A stretch of DNA of 48,710 bases, taken from contig NZ_ATDL01000008.1 of the NCBI RefSeq assembly GCF_000416985.1, positions 1 to 48,710 of the forward strand, read 5' to 3'. The position numbers and the translations under genes are program-made. Source of the DNA: Sphingobacterium paucimobilis HER1398. Its GTDB lineage: Bacteria > Bacteroidota > Bacteroidia > Sphingobacteriales > Sphingobacteriaceae. Shown here piece after piece: positions 26,148 to 35,800 of this stretch; positions within the stretch are counted from its first letter, which is position 1, and every line of letters begins with the position of its first letter. Under the pieces are notes generated by a model. It had not been told where the DNA came from, searched no databases, and saw nothing but the letters and a program-made list of their open reading frames with translations.

Positions 26148-27923
26148 CTAAATTGCCTTGGTTTTCTCTTTTAGCCATCTGGCTTCATCCGCTGTCAATA
26201 GCGGAGATACTTTTTCATATACCCATTGGTTGTAACTATTAAGCCAATCGATATGGCTTTGCTGCAATAGGTTCTTCTCTACCAGATCCGTCGCAATATA
26301 ACAAATGGTCAAGGTCTCGAAATTCATAAAATCTCCAAATTGAGAGCTCTTAAAATTTGTCGACAACACAAGGTTCTCAATACGGATACCGTGCTTACCT
26401 TCCCGATATAGTCCAGGTTCGATAGAGGTAATCATTCCTTCTTCCAGTGGTATATCGACATTTGTCGGATTGATGACCTGAGGTCCTTCGTGCACATTCA
26501 AAAAGAAGCCTACCCCATGGCCTGTACCATGCCCATAATTACGTAGTGTCTCCCATATCGGACGCCTTGTGATCGCATCAATCTGATAGCCACGTGTATT
26601 TTGTGGATATATAGCCTGACTTCCTTCAATAGTACCCTTCAATACGATGGTGTAGTCTTCTTTTTCCTCTTGGGTGATATTTCCCAGGGATACTACACGC
26701 GTAATATCGGTAGTTCCTGTTTTATACTGTCCGCCCGAATCCACCAACAATAACCCGGAAGGCTTTAATGTATAATTGCTTTTTTCTGTAGCATGATAAT
26801 GCGGTAATGCTCCATGATCTAAATAACCGGCAATGGTATTAAAACTGATATCAACGAACCCCGGTTGTTCGGCTCTGAAGCCCTGTAATTTCTCCGCAAT
26901 TGAAATTTCCGATAACTCTTCTTTCCCCAACGTTTCTTCCAACCACTTAAAAAACCTAGTCATAGCTACCCCATCATTGATCATGGTATTGCGCACATGA
27001 GCTATTTCGGTCTTATTTTTAATGGTCTTCAAACTCGTTGACGGGTTAATACGCTCGACAATCTTTACTCCTGCTGGAATACTGTCATATATCGCAAAAC
27101 AAGTCCGCTTTGGATCGATAAGAATACTGCTGATTGATATCTCTTTCACAAAATCAAAGGCATCCGCATAGTCAAGTACATGTACTCCTTGATGCTCTAA
27201 TTCTACAATCGATTCTTTGTCCAGTTTTGAAGATTCAACAAAAAGGATGGCTTCCTTCTGCGTAACATACACAAAGCCCAATACAACCGGATTACACGGC
27301 ACATCTTGCCCCCTAACATTCAGCAACCAAGCTAAATCATCTAATGATGATATAAAATGTCCTTCCACACGATATTTTTCCAACGCCTTCCTAACTTCGG
27401 CTATCTTGGAGCTTGTACTTTGGCCTGTTGTACTATCTTCCAGCAAATAAGCTTTCACTTGTGGCAAAGCAGGTCTACCTTCCCATATCGCCCCCAGCAA
27501 GTCCACATGTCCATCCACCACAATACCTCTAGGTTCCAAACTATTCTTGACTGTTTGTGCGACAAGCAAGGACGCAAGATTACCATCGAAGGCGACTTTT
27601 GCACCTTCTCCTAAGCGTTGGTCCAACCACTCCACGTACTCAGAGGCAGCCTGCACCTTGAGTTTGACCAACTCAAAACCCGTTCCAGCGAGCTGTTCGG
27701 CTGCTTGTACAAAATAACGAGCATCCGTCCACAATCCCGCAAAATCATGCGTTATCACCAGTGTGCCAGCTGATCCACTGAAACCGGAAGTCCACTCAAT
27801 ACACTTATAACGTTCGGGTAGGTACTCGCTAATATGAGGGTCCGAAGAAGGAATAATATAAGCATCAATTCCCTGTTCCTTCATTAAACCACGAACCTTG
27901 GTTAATCTTTCTAAATGTGACAT
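26148..27923 (-). CDS. pepP: Xaa-Pro aminopeptidase (M24B, eukaryote-like length)
   Basis: Removes N-terminal residues preceding proline; a cytosolic two-metal peptidase. The 591 residues contain two creatinase-like N-terminal domains (the first with AYIIPSSDPHISEYLPERYK) and a C-terminal pita-bread domain with the five metal ligands in LLVDSGGQY and TTDITR (two Asp), GHGTGHGVGFFLNVHEGP (His), SIEPGLY (Glu) and GIRIENLV (Glu). This three-domain form of about 600 residues resembles eukaryotic APP1 and differs from the 440-residue E. coli enzyme. I use the ATG at 27923 (MSHLERLTKVRGLM), as the ATG nine codons upstream adds residues outside the family. Confidence 0.93.
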   Translation of the reverse strand: MSHLERLTKVRGLMKEQGIDAYIIPSSDPHISEYLPERYKCIEWTSGFSGSAGTLVITHDFAGLWTDARYFVQAAEQLAGTGFELVKLKVQAASEYVEWLDQRLGEGAKVAFDGNLASLLVAQTVKNSLEPRGIVVDGHVDLLGAIWEGRPALPQVKAYLLEDSTTGQSTSSKIAEVRKALEKYRVEGHFISSLDDLAWLLNVRGQDVPCNPVVLGFVYVTQKEAILFVESSKLDKESIVELEHQGVHVLDYADAFDFVKEISISSILIDPKRTCFAIYDSIPAGVKIVERINPSTSLKTIKNKTEIAHVRNTMINDGVAMTRFFKWLEETLGKEELSEISIAEKLQGFRAEQPGFVDISFNTIAGYLDHGALPHYHATEKSNYTLKPSGLLLVDSGGQYKTGTTDITRVVSLGNITQEEKEDYTIVLKGTIEGSQAIYPQNTRGYQIDAITRRPIWETLRNYGHGTGHGVGFFLNVHEGPQVINPTNVDIPLEEGMITSIEPGLYREGKHGIRIENLVLSTNFKSSQFGDFMNFETLTICYIATDLVEKNLLQQSHIDWLNSYNQWVYEKVSPLLTADEARWLKEKTKAI

Positions 27924-28267
27924 ATTTTTATAACTAAATATCTTCTGCAAGTTAACGATTTCTATCCCTTTACGAAACTACAGACCAGCATTTCTTTTTA
28001 TTATTATTGTGACGCAATGCGTTTTTGCAAGGTCTTTGCCTCAACACAACACACCCCTAATCATTGGGAGGACCTTGCACAAGATGAACTGTAAAAAGCC
28101 CCAAAGACACTGGACTAAAAGCGGATAAATGAATAGCAATCACGACAACTTGTTCGGCTAGGCAACTTGATTTCGTAATCAACAAGAGCTGGAAGCGAAT
28201 AGCTGCGCTGTCACAGCATATTGCATATACAGCACATTTTATTTAGGTTTGTCAAAATGCTATTATT
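27924..28267. other. Gene-free region between pepP and the carboxypeptidase gene
   Basis: About 344 bases between divergent genes with no recognisable gene. It contains the inverted repeat TGCAAGGTC (28026-28034) / GACCTTGCA (28071-28079) around 36 bases, and a smaller hairpin TTGATT-TCGT-AATCAA near 28168. Base composition is less AT-rich than the other spacers here, so a small RNA or a decayed gene is possible; I can identify neither. Confidence 0.5.
28220..28251 (+). promoter_or_regulatory. Promoter of the D,D-carboxypeptidase gene
   Basis: ATTG (28220-28223), a 20-base spacer and TAGGTTTG (28244-28251), matching TTTG-N19-TAnnTTTG except for one base and one spacer position. The start codon follows within about 20 bases. 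Confidence 0.5.
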
Positions 28268-29695
28268 ATGATAATGAACACCAAACAATATGTTGCGTTA
28301 TTCTGTTTTTCGCTACTCGCTATCTCGACATCCCTGGCTCAATCCATACAACAAAACCTAGACAAGGGATTTCAATCTTTTCTAGCACAACCCAGCATAA
28401 AAAATGGAATGGCGAGCCTACATGTCCTGGACAAGAGTACGGGCGATATTATTTTCGAAAAAAACAGTCAGATAGGTCTTCCTACTGCTTCAACTCTTAA
28501 AGTCATCACATCGATCACTGGGCTTGATCTACTGGGCGCAAACTACAGCTACAAGACCAAGCTTTATTATACGGGAATCATAGACAGTACAGGAGTATTA
28601 CATGGCGACATTGTGGTCCAAGGCTCGGGTGACCCCACACTTGGCAGCGATCGTTATGAACAAACGAAGGGGCAGGTTCTATTGAACAAATGGGTACATG
28701 CTATCCAGGCTGCAGGCATTACTGCAATAGATGGGCGTGTCATCGGAGATGATCGTCTTTATAGCGGACATGATGTACCTGGAGGCTGGACTTGGAATGA
28801 TATGGGCAATTACTATGGCGCTGGTATATCGGCCTTGAACTGGCAGGAGAATAAGGCTGGCATCAACTTTCAGACCGGAAGCCTTAATAGTGCAGCGGCA
28901 ATAACATCGACGACCTCGGACCTCTCCTACCTACAATTAGTCAATACGGTTAAAATTGGCAGGTCGGGTACAGGAGACAACGTCTACGCCTATTCGGCAC
29001 CTTATTCTGATAAGATATATCTTCGCGGAACTTATGCCCAAGATCTAAAGAAAACGATCGAGCTTTCTCTCCCTGATCCCGCATTCGCATTAGCCTATGA
29101 TCTATCCAAAGCGATCAATGCTTCTGGCATTATTCTAAGTCTACCGCCTACTACAGGACAGAGACTGGTAGAACAGGACTCGATCTTCCCCAGCAAAACG
29201 GCCGAACTCGATATACACGTATCCCCCAACTTAACGGATATCGTATATTGGTTTAATCAAAAAAGCATCAATCTCTACGGTGAAGCCATTTTGAGAAGCA
29301 TCGCTTATCTGAGCGGTGGTAAAACATCCACCTCTGACGGCGCCAACTACCTGCAGAAGTTTTGGCAACAAAAGTTACAACTCGCCAACAGCGAATTGAG
29401 CACTATTGATGGTTCGGGTCTGTCTCCTCAGAACAATGTAACGACCAACGCTATGAATAAAATTATGCAGTATGCGATCAAACGGCCATGGTACGACGCT
29501 TTCCTAAAAAGCTTGCCTATCTATAACGGGATGACGATGAAGAGCGGCACTATAGGCGGCACATTGGGATATACAGGATACCACAAGGCAAAAGATGGCA
29601 AAGACTACACCTTCACCATCATCGTATATAACTATACAGGCAGTGCGTCAAAAATGCGTCAAAGTATGTTTACCGTCCTAGACATCCTGAAATAA
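28268..29695 (+). CDS. dacB: D-alanyl-D-alanine carboxypeptidase/endopeptidase (PBP4, S13)
   Basis: Trims and cleaves peptide cross-bridges of peptidoglycan in the periplasm. The 475-residue protein has a signal peptide ending STSLAQ, the active-site serine in STLK (Ser75-Lys78), the SxN motif in SINLYGE, and the third motif KSGTIGG near the C-terminus. The large insert between the first two motifs is typical of class C PBP4 proteins. Two ATGs are possible (28268 and 28274); given the nearby promoter box, the second may be the true start. It stands alone between divergent pepP and co-directional maeB. Confidence 0.94.
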   Translation: MIMNTKQYVALFCFSLLAISTSLAQSIQQNLDKGFQSFLAQPSIKNGMASLHVLDKSTGDIIFEKNSQIGLPTASTLKVITSITGLDLLGANYSYKTKLYYTGIIDSTGVLHGDIVVQGSGDPTLGSDRYEQTKGQVLLNKWVHAIQAAGITAIDGRVIGDDRLYSGHDVPGGWTWNDMGNYYGAGISALNWQENKAGINFQTGSLNSAAAITSTTSDLSYLQLVNTVKIGRSGTGDNVYAYSAPYSDKIYLRGTYAQDLKKTIELSLPDPAFALAYDLSKAINASGIILSLPPTTGQRLVEQDSIFPSKTAELDIHVSPNLTDIVYWFNQKSINLYGEAILRSIAYLSGGKTSTSDGANYLQKFWQQKLQLANSELSTIDGSGLSPQNNVTTNAMNKIMQYAIKRPWYDAFLKSLPIYNGMTMKSGTIGGTLGYTGYHKAKDGKDYTFTIIVYNYTGSASKMRQSMFTVLDILK

Positions 29696-29738
29696 TACCT
29701 TTATTATTGTATATTGTAAAAACAGAATAATACCTTTG
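29691..29738 (+). promoter_or_regulatory. maeB promoter with duplicated -7 segment
   Basis: TACCTTTG (29731-29738) matches TAnnTTTG, about 28 bases before maeB. The 12-mer AATAATACCTTT that contains it also occurs at 29691-29702, overlapping the dacB stop. The first copy reads TACCTTTA, so only the second is a full box. Confidence 0.5.
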
Positions 29739-29766
29739 AGAGCTTAAATTTGACACGCATACTAAA

Positions 29767-32043
29767 ATGAGTAATATCAATAGAAAAAAAGAGGCTTTGG
29801 ACTATCACGCCCTTGGCCGCCCCGGTAAAATTGCAATCGTCCCTACAAAACCTTACAATTCACAACGCGATTTATCATTAGCATATTCACCTGGCGTAGC
29901 AGAGCCCTGCCTAGCTATCGCTGAGAATCCTGAAGATGCTTATAAATACACTGCAAAAGGCAACCTGGTTGCTGTAATCAGTAACGGTACTGCCGTATTA
30001 GGCCTAGGCGATATCGGTGCGCAAGCAGGTAAGCCTGTTATGGAAGGAAAAGGTCTTCTTTTTAAAATATTTGCTGATATTGATGTTTTTGACATCGAAC
30101 TCGACACCAAGAATGTCGATGAGTTTGTCAATATCGTTAAGGCTTTAGAGCCTACTTTCGGGGGAATCAATCTGGAGGATATAAAGGCTCCGGAATGTTT
30201 TGAAATCGAACGCCGTCTAAAAGCCGAAATGAATATTCCAGTCATGCACGATGACCAACATGGTACCGCTATTATTTCCGGGGCTGCGCTGATCAACGCT
30301 TGTGAACTTCAAGGCAAAGATATTGCCTCGGTTAAGATTGTCGTAAACGGCGCTGGAGCTGCAGCTATCTCGTGTACAAGCATGTATGTTGCTGTAGGTG
30401 CAAAAAAGGAAAACATCGTCATGCTGGACAGTAAAGGCGTAATCCGTAGCGACCGAGAGCAATTGGATGGTTCCAAAGCGGAATGGGCTACAGATCGAGA
30501 CATACATACACTGGCAGATGCAGTGCAAGGCGCTGATGTATTCATCGGGCTGTCTGCAGCTGATGTTCTTACAGCAGAGATGTTAAAATCTATGGCTGAT
30601 AACCCAATTGTACTGGCCATGGCCAACCCAAATCCAGAAATCGCATATGATCTCGCTGTCGCGACTCGCTCCGATATCATCATGGGTACGGGCCGTTCGG
30701 ATTACCCGAATCAGGTCAACAATGTATTAGGATTCCCTTACATCTTCAGAGGTGCACTGGATGTACGAGCTACCGCTATAAACGAAGAAATGAAAATTGC
30801 AGCTGTACGTGCTATCGCTGATCTCGCAAAACAAAATGTACCTGAAGAAGTTAATCAAGCATATAACACGAACAACCTACGTTTTGGCCCTGACTATGTG
30901 ATCCCTAAGCCTACAGATCCTCGTTTGATTACAGAAGTATCTATTGCTGTAGCCAAAGCGGCCATAGCATCAGGTGTGGCCCGTCAAACAATCACCGATT
31001 GGGAGGCCTATAAGGATGCTTTACACAAGCGTCTTGGAAAAGATGACGGCATCATGCGTAAAGTGACTTCTATTGCAAAAAACAAACCAAAAAGAGTGGT
31101 ATTTGCTGAAGCCGACAATGTTAAAACCTTACGGGCGGCACAGATTGTAAAAGAAGAAGGTATAGCTATTCCTATCTTATTAGGGAACAAAGAGCGTATT
31201 ACCGATATGATAGAAGAATACGCTTTTGACCTTGATAATGTGGTGATCATCGACCCCAAGGCCGAAGAAAAAACGGAACGGTTCGAAAAATACGCGGAAC
31301 ATCTTTACAGAAAGAGACAACGTAGAGGCGTTTCAAAGATGGATGCGATTAAATTAATGTCCAATCGCAACTATTTTGCGGCCAGCATGGTAGAGTTTGG
31401 AGAAGCGGACACCCTTATTTCCGGCTTGACGCGCAACTATGCGTCTACCATTAAACCGGCATTACACGTAATAGGAGCCAAAGAAGGAAGCCGTATTGTG
31501 GGGATGTATATGATGTTGACCTCTAAAGGACCTCTATTCTTGGGTGACACTACGGTAAATACAGATCCTTCTGCCGAAGAACTTGCAGACATCACTGTAT
31601 TAATTGAAAAAGCGGTACGTCGTTTCAATGTCAAACCGAGAATAGCGATGCTTTCTTATTCCAACTTTGGTTCCAGCGACGGTTCGACACCGACGAAAGT
31701 TCGTGAAGCGGTTAAATTGTTGCACAAAAATCACCCTGAGATCATTGTCGATGGCGAATTACAGGCCAACTTTGCACTGAACAAAGAGATGTTGGATAGC
31801 AATTTCCCTTTCAGTACGCTAAAAGGCGAAAGTGCTAATACACTTATATTCCCAAGCTTAGCATCGGGCAATATTGCTTACAAACTATTACAAGAGGTTG
31901 GAAATGCCGAAGCTGTGGGACCGATCCTACTGGGTATGAACAAGCCAGTACATGTATTGCAACTGGACAGTTCCGTTCGCGAGATTGTGAACATGGTGAC
32001 TATTGCGGTTGTCGATGCACAGGCACATGAAAGCTCAAAATAA
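29767..32043 (+). CDS. maeB: NADP-dependent malic enzyme with phosphotransacetylase-like domain
   Basis: Converts malate to pyruvate and CO2 with NADPH formation. The 758 residues comprise a malic enzyme half (about 1-430: [31 protein letters not shown], the dinucleotide-binding [25 protein letters not shown]) and a C-terminal half like phosphate acetyltransferase (about 435-755: [47 protein letters not shown]). In MaeB enzymes the second domain mainly gives allosteric control by acetyl-CoA rather than catalysis. Length is standard. No terminator is seen before ruvA, 86 bases on, so read-through is possible. Confidence 0.96.
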   Translation: MSNINRKKEALDYHALGRPGKIAIVPTKPYNSQRDLSLAYSPGVAEPCLAIAENPEDAYKYTAKGNLVAVISNGTAVLGLGDIGAQAGKPVMEGKGLLFKIFADIDVFDIELDTKNVDEFVNIVKALEPTFGGINLEDIKAPECFEIERRLKAEMNIPVMHDDQHGTAIISGAALINACELQGKDIASVKIVVNGAGAAAISCTSMYVAVGAKKENIVMLDSKGVIRSDREQLDGSKAEWATDRDIHTLADAVQGADVFIGLSAADVLTAEMLKSMADNPIVLAMANPNPEIAYDLAVATRSDIIMGTGRSDYPNQVNNVLGFPYIFRGALDVRATAINEEMKIAAVRAIADLAKQNVPEEVNQAYNTNNLRFGPDYVIPKPTDPRLITEVSIAVAKAAIASGVARQTITDWEAYKDALHKRLGKDDGIMRKVTSIAKNKPKRVVFAEADNVKTLRAAQIVKEEGIAIPILLGNKERITDMIEEYAFDLDNVVIIDPKAEEKTERFEKYAEHLYRKRQRRGVSKMDAIKLMSNRNYFAASMVEFGEADTLISGLTRNYASTIKPALHVIGAKEGSRIVGMYMMLTSKGPLFLGDTTVNTDPSAEELADITVLIEKAVRRFNVKPRIAMLSYSNFGSSDGSTPTKVREAVKLLHKNHPEIIVDGELQANFALNKEMLDSNFPFSTLKGESANTLIFPSLASGNIAYKLLQEVGNAEAVGPILLGMNKPVHVLQLDSSVREIVNMVTIAVVDAQAHESSK

Positions 32044-32129
32044 ATTGAAGTTCCGGTCGTGGTAAGGTTATACTCTTTATAGAAGATAACTTACATCACC
32101 TCTATAACTTCATAACTTTAAAAATAACC

Positions 32130-32714
32130 ATGTACGATTATTTCAGTGGTAAACTCGTATTCAAAGCCCCCACCCATGTTATACTTGAGGTGGGGGGCAT
32201 TGGATACTATGTCCATATTTCATTAACAACCTATTCATTGATCAAAGATCAAGAGAATTGCAAACTCTTTATTTCCTTTCAGGTCCGTGAAGATGCCCAT
32301 ACCCTATTCGGCTTTGCTACTGAAGGGGAGCGTCATCTGTTCAATCATTTGATTTCAGTATCCGGAATAGGCCCTAATACAGGTCGTATGATGCTTTCCT
32401 CCATTACGCCAGAAGAGATACAATCCGCTATTATCAATGGACAGGTAGCGGTTATTCAAAAAATAAAAGGGATAGGTCCAAAGACTGCTCAACGTGTTAT
32501 CCTCGAATTGCAAGATAAACTCAAAAAACAAGGAGATCATGCTTTACTTCCTCTTCCTCCGACAACTCTATCTGTTCCAGATGAAGCCCTATCAGCTCTA
32601 GTAATGCTTGGTTTCCAAAAAAATCAAGTCGAGAAAACACTTGCTTCACTTGTACAGACGGGCGAAGCACAAACCGTCGAAGAACTTATCAAATCAGCTC
32701 TTAAAAAATTATAA
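32130..32714 (+). CDS. ruvA: Holliday junction branch migration protein RuvA
   Basis: RuvA binds four-way DNA junctions as a tetramer and recruits the RuvB motor. The 194 residues show the N-terminal OB fold (MYDYFSGKLVFKAPTHVILE, GGIGYYVHIS, the acidic-pin region with REDAHTLFGFATEGER), two helix-hairpin-helix motifs (VSGIGPNTGRMMLSS and IKGIGPKTAQRVILEL) and the C-terminal UBA-like RuvB-binding domain (EALSALVMLGFQKNQVEKTL). Neither ruvB nor ruvC is nearby. The order maeB-ruvA-sprA is, as far as I recall, common in Bacteroidota. Confidence 0.97.
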   Translation: MYDYFSGKLVFKAPTHVILEVGGIGYYVHISLTTYSLIKDQENCKLFISFQVREDAHTLFGFATEGERHLFNHLISVSGIGPNTGRMMLSSITPEEIQSAIINGQVAVIQKIKGIGPKTAQRVILELQDKLKKQGDHALLPLPPTTLSVPDEALSALVMLGFQKNQVEKTLASLVQTGEAQTVEELIKSALKKL

Positions 32715-32743
32715 CAAGTAGTAAACAAGCTACATTAATGATG

Positions 32744-32774
32744 TTTTAACATTTTACTTGCAGCAATATCTTTG
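32744..32774 (+). promoter_or_regulatory. Promoter of sprA
   Basis: TTTT (32744-32747), a 19-base spacer and TATCTTTG (32767-32774): a perfect -7 box with a three-of-four -33 element at the consensus distance. The leader would be about 75 bases. Confidence 0.5.
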
Positions 32775-32855
32775 GGAGATTTTGTTATTATTAATTAAAA
32801 CATTGATATTTGCTTGAATAATAGCAATTATTAATTTTATTTTAGCCAAACTCCT

Positions 32856-35800
32856 TTGAAAAAGCATAGGTCATTATTTGCGTTATTGATACTTGTTTGT
32901 GTACTGATAAATATTGGCTATGCCCAAGTCGTAACACCAGTTACTAATATTTCAGTGGATGATTCCACAAAATTAAAATATCAGCTTCAAGATAATCCTT
33001 TTATAAAGCTTCCCAAGTCGTATCGACCTATCGCATTGGATATCCCGGAGAACATTGAACGGGAAGTCGTTTTTGATCCAAAGACAAAACAGTATATCAT
33101 TCGGGAGAAACTGGGAACAAAAATGTATCGCCCGCCCCTGTATCTCAGTATTGACGAGTTTAAGGACTATGAGTTCAAGAGACTGAAGAAAAACTATTGG
33201 GAAGAACTCGCTGGCAAGGAAATGGCCGAAGAGCGCAGACGCAGATTATTTCCGGTTATCGAGATCAACAGTCCGACCTTTGAAAAAATATTTGGCGGAA
33301 ATACCATCGACATCAATCCAAGAGGTAGTGTAGATATTGGGATCATGGCCCAGTACAACACGAACGACAACCCCATGTTTAACGAAAGACAGCGTAAACA
33401 GTGGGGTATGGATTTCGACCAAAACATGAATCTGAATCTTGTCGGTAATATCGGTGAACGCGTAAAGGTCAATGCAAATTTCAACTCTCGAGCACAATTC
33501 GGTTTTGAAAACCAAATTCGTTTCGATTATGTTGCAGGTGACGACGATATCATACGCCGTCTAGAAATTGGTAACGTCAACATGTCTTTGAATTCTACGC
33601 TGATTCAAGGTGCAGAATCCTTGTTTGGGGTCAAGACACAATTACAATTCGGCAAGTTAGCAGTTACAGGTTTACTCTCTCAACAGCGTTCGAGCAAGAA
33701 AGAAATTACGCTATCCAACGGCAGTCGCGAAAGCGAGATGGTATTGGAACTCAGTAACTATGAGGCAAACCAACACTATTTCCTAGGGCAATACTTTAGA
33801 GACACTTATGCCCAATCTCTGGCTATGGCTCCTATCATCACTACTCCAGTGAATATTACTCAAATAGAGGTATGGGTCAATAACCGTTCTAACTCGTATG
33901 AGGACTCCCGTGACGTCATGGCTCTAATGGACTTGGGAGAATATAACCCTTATAATAATATCATTAACCGTGTCTCCCCATCTAAGCTGCCATCCACTGG
34001 AATTCCAGGATCGCCAAGCCCCGATATGTCCAACGACTTATTAACCCAGCTGGGCGAACCGGGACGCGAGTCGACAGGCAATGTTGTACAGAGCTTCTTC
34101 TCCGGCAGTGGAGCGAATGATAACTACGCCAAGCTCACCTATGCCCGTAAATTGACAGAGGGAAGAGATTATACCATCAATAGGCGTCTCGGATACATTT
34201 CCTTGGTCTATCCTTTAGGACAGGATCAGGTATTAGCAGTAGCTTACCGCTATCTCGCTAATGGTAAAGAATATCAAGTCGGCGAATTTAGCACCGATAT
34301 ACCGGTAGCACCGTCTGCTCCAAAAATGCTGTACACCAAACTGTTGAAAAATGAGATTTTAAAAACAAATCTTCCGACATGGGATTTAATGATGAAAAAC
34401 ATCTATTCCCTACAAGCATCAAACATATCAGAAAACAATCTATTCTTACAGATATACCGTACAGAGACGGAGACAGGAGCAGAACGCCCCTCCATGTACG
34501 AAGGAAGTCAAACTGCAGAAAAAACTTGGTTACAGTTGACCGACTTAGACCGTGTCACACAAAATCTAGCAGCAGGTTCGGATGGATTGTTTGACTTCTT
34601 ACCAGATATCACCATTGAACCCGTACGAGGCAAACTTATTTTTCCTGTTGTCGAACCTTTTGGTAAAGATCTGGCTTCGCGTTTTACGGCTGGTGAAACT
34701 GATCTTATCGAAAAGTATACCTACCCCGAGCTATACACGCACACCAAAGCTGATGCCGAACAGAAGTTTCCGAACAAAAACAGATACAGACTAAAAGGAA
34801 GATATCAATCAGGTTCAGGTACGGAGTATCAACTGAGTGTTATGAATCTCCAACCGGGACAGCTTCGCGTAATGTCTGGAGGGGCAATTCTTGCAGAGGG
34901 AACAGATTATATGGTCGATTATCAGATAGGCACGTTACGTATTCTAAATCAAGCTTTAGTTTTATCAGGACAACCTATAACGGTATCGGTAGAAGATGAA
35001 ACCTTATTCGGCTTACAACAAAAGACGCTGATGGGGGGACGCCTCGATTATACGGTCAATAAAAATTTAATGGTGGGAGCCACCATCATGAACCTCACCG
35101 AAAAACCAATCTCTGAGAAAGTCTTTATTGGGGAGGAACCTATTTCCAATACCATGTTTGGCGCTGATGTCACGTATAATGCTCCTTCACGCTGGTTGAC
35201 CCGAATGGTTGACAAATTGCCTTTCTTAAGCACAAAAGAAGAATCACATATCAGTTTTTATGGCGAATTTGCCCATCTGAAACCTGGACATCCCAAGGGA
35301 TTAAATACGGCTAATGGCAATACGGGAACAACCTACATCGATAACTTTGAAAACAATTTCTCTTATATCGATATCAAAGGACAACTCGGTTGGCAGATTT
35401 CGGGGACTCCACGCATGTTTCCGGAATCAAACCTGAACAATGATTTGGCTTATGGGTATAACAGAGCACAACTTGCTTTTTATAATATCGACCCTATATT
35501 TTATCAGTCTTCAAGCTTAAATCCACGTATAAACGAACGCTTCTTATTAGACCATCGGACGCGGAAAGTGACAGAAAAAGAGGTATTCCCTTACAAAGAA
35601 ATAAAGACCGGTACAGACGCATTCCTGCCTACGCTCGATTTGGCTTACTATCCTATGGTCCGTGGCCAGTTCAACTACACGACTACAAATATCGGTTCAG
35701 ATGGCAGTCTCTTAAATCCAAAGACACGTTGGGGGGGGATGTTCCGCAAAATCGATCAGACGGATTTTGAAGCACAGAACATCGAGTTTTTGGAAATGTG

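Noticed and set aside
28133..28500. Short open frames upstream of and overlapping dacB
   Set aside because: They are interrupted or overlap the strong dacB frame, with no recognisable domain.
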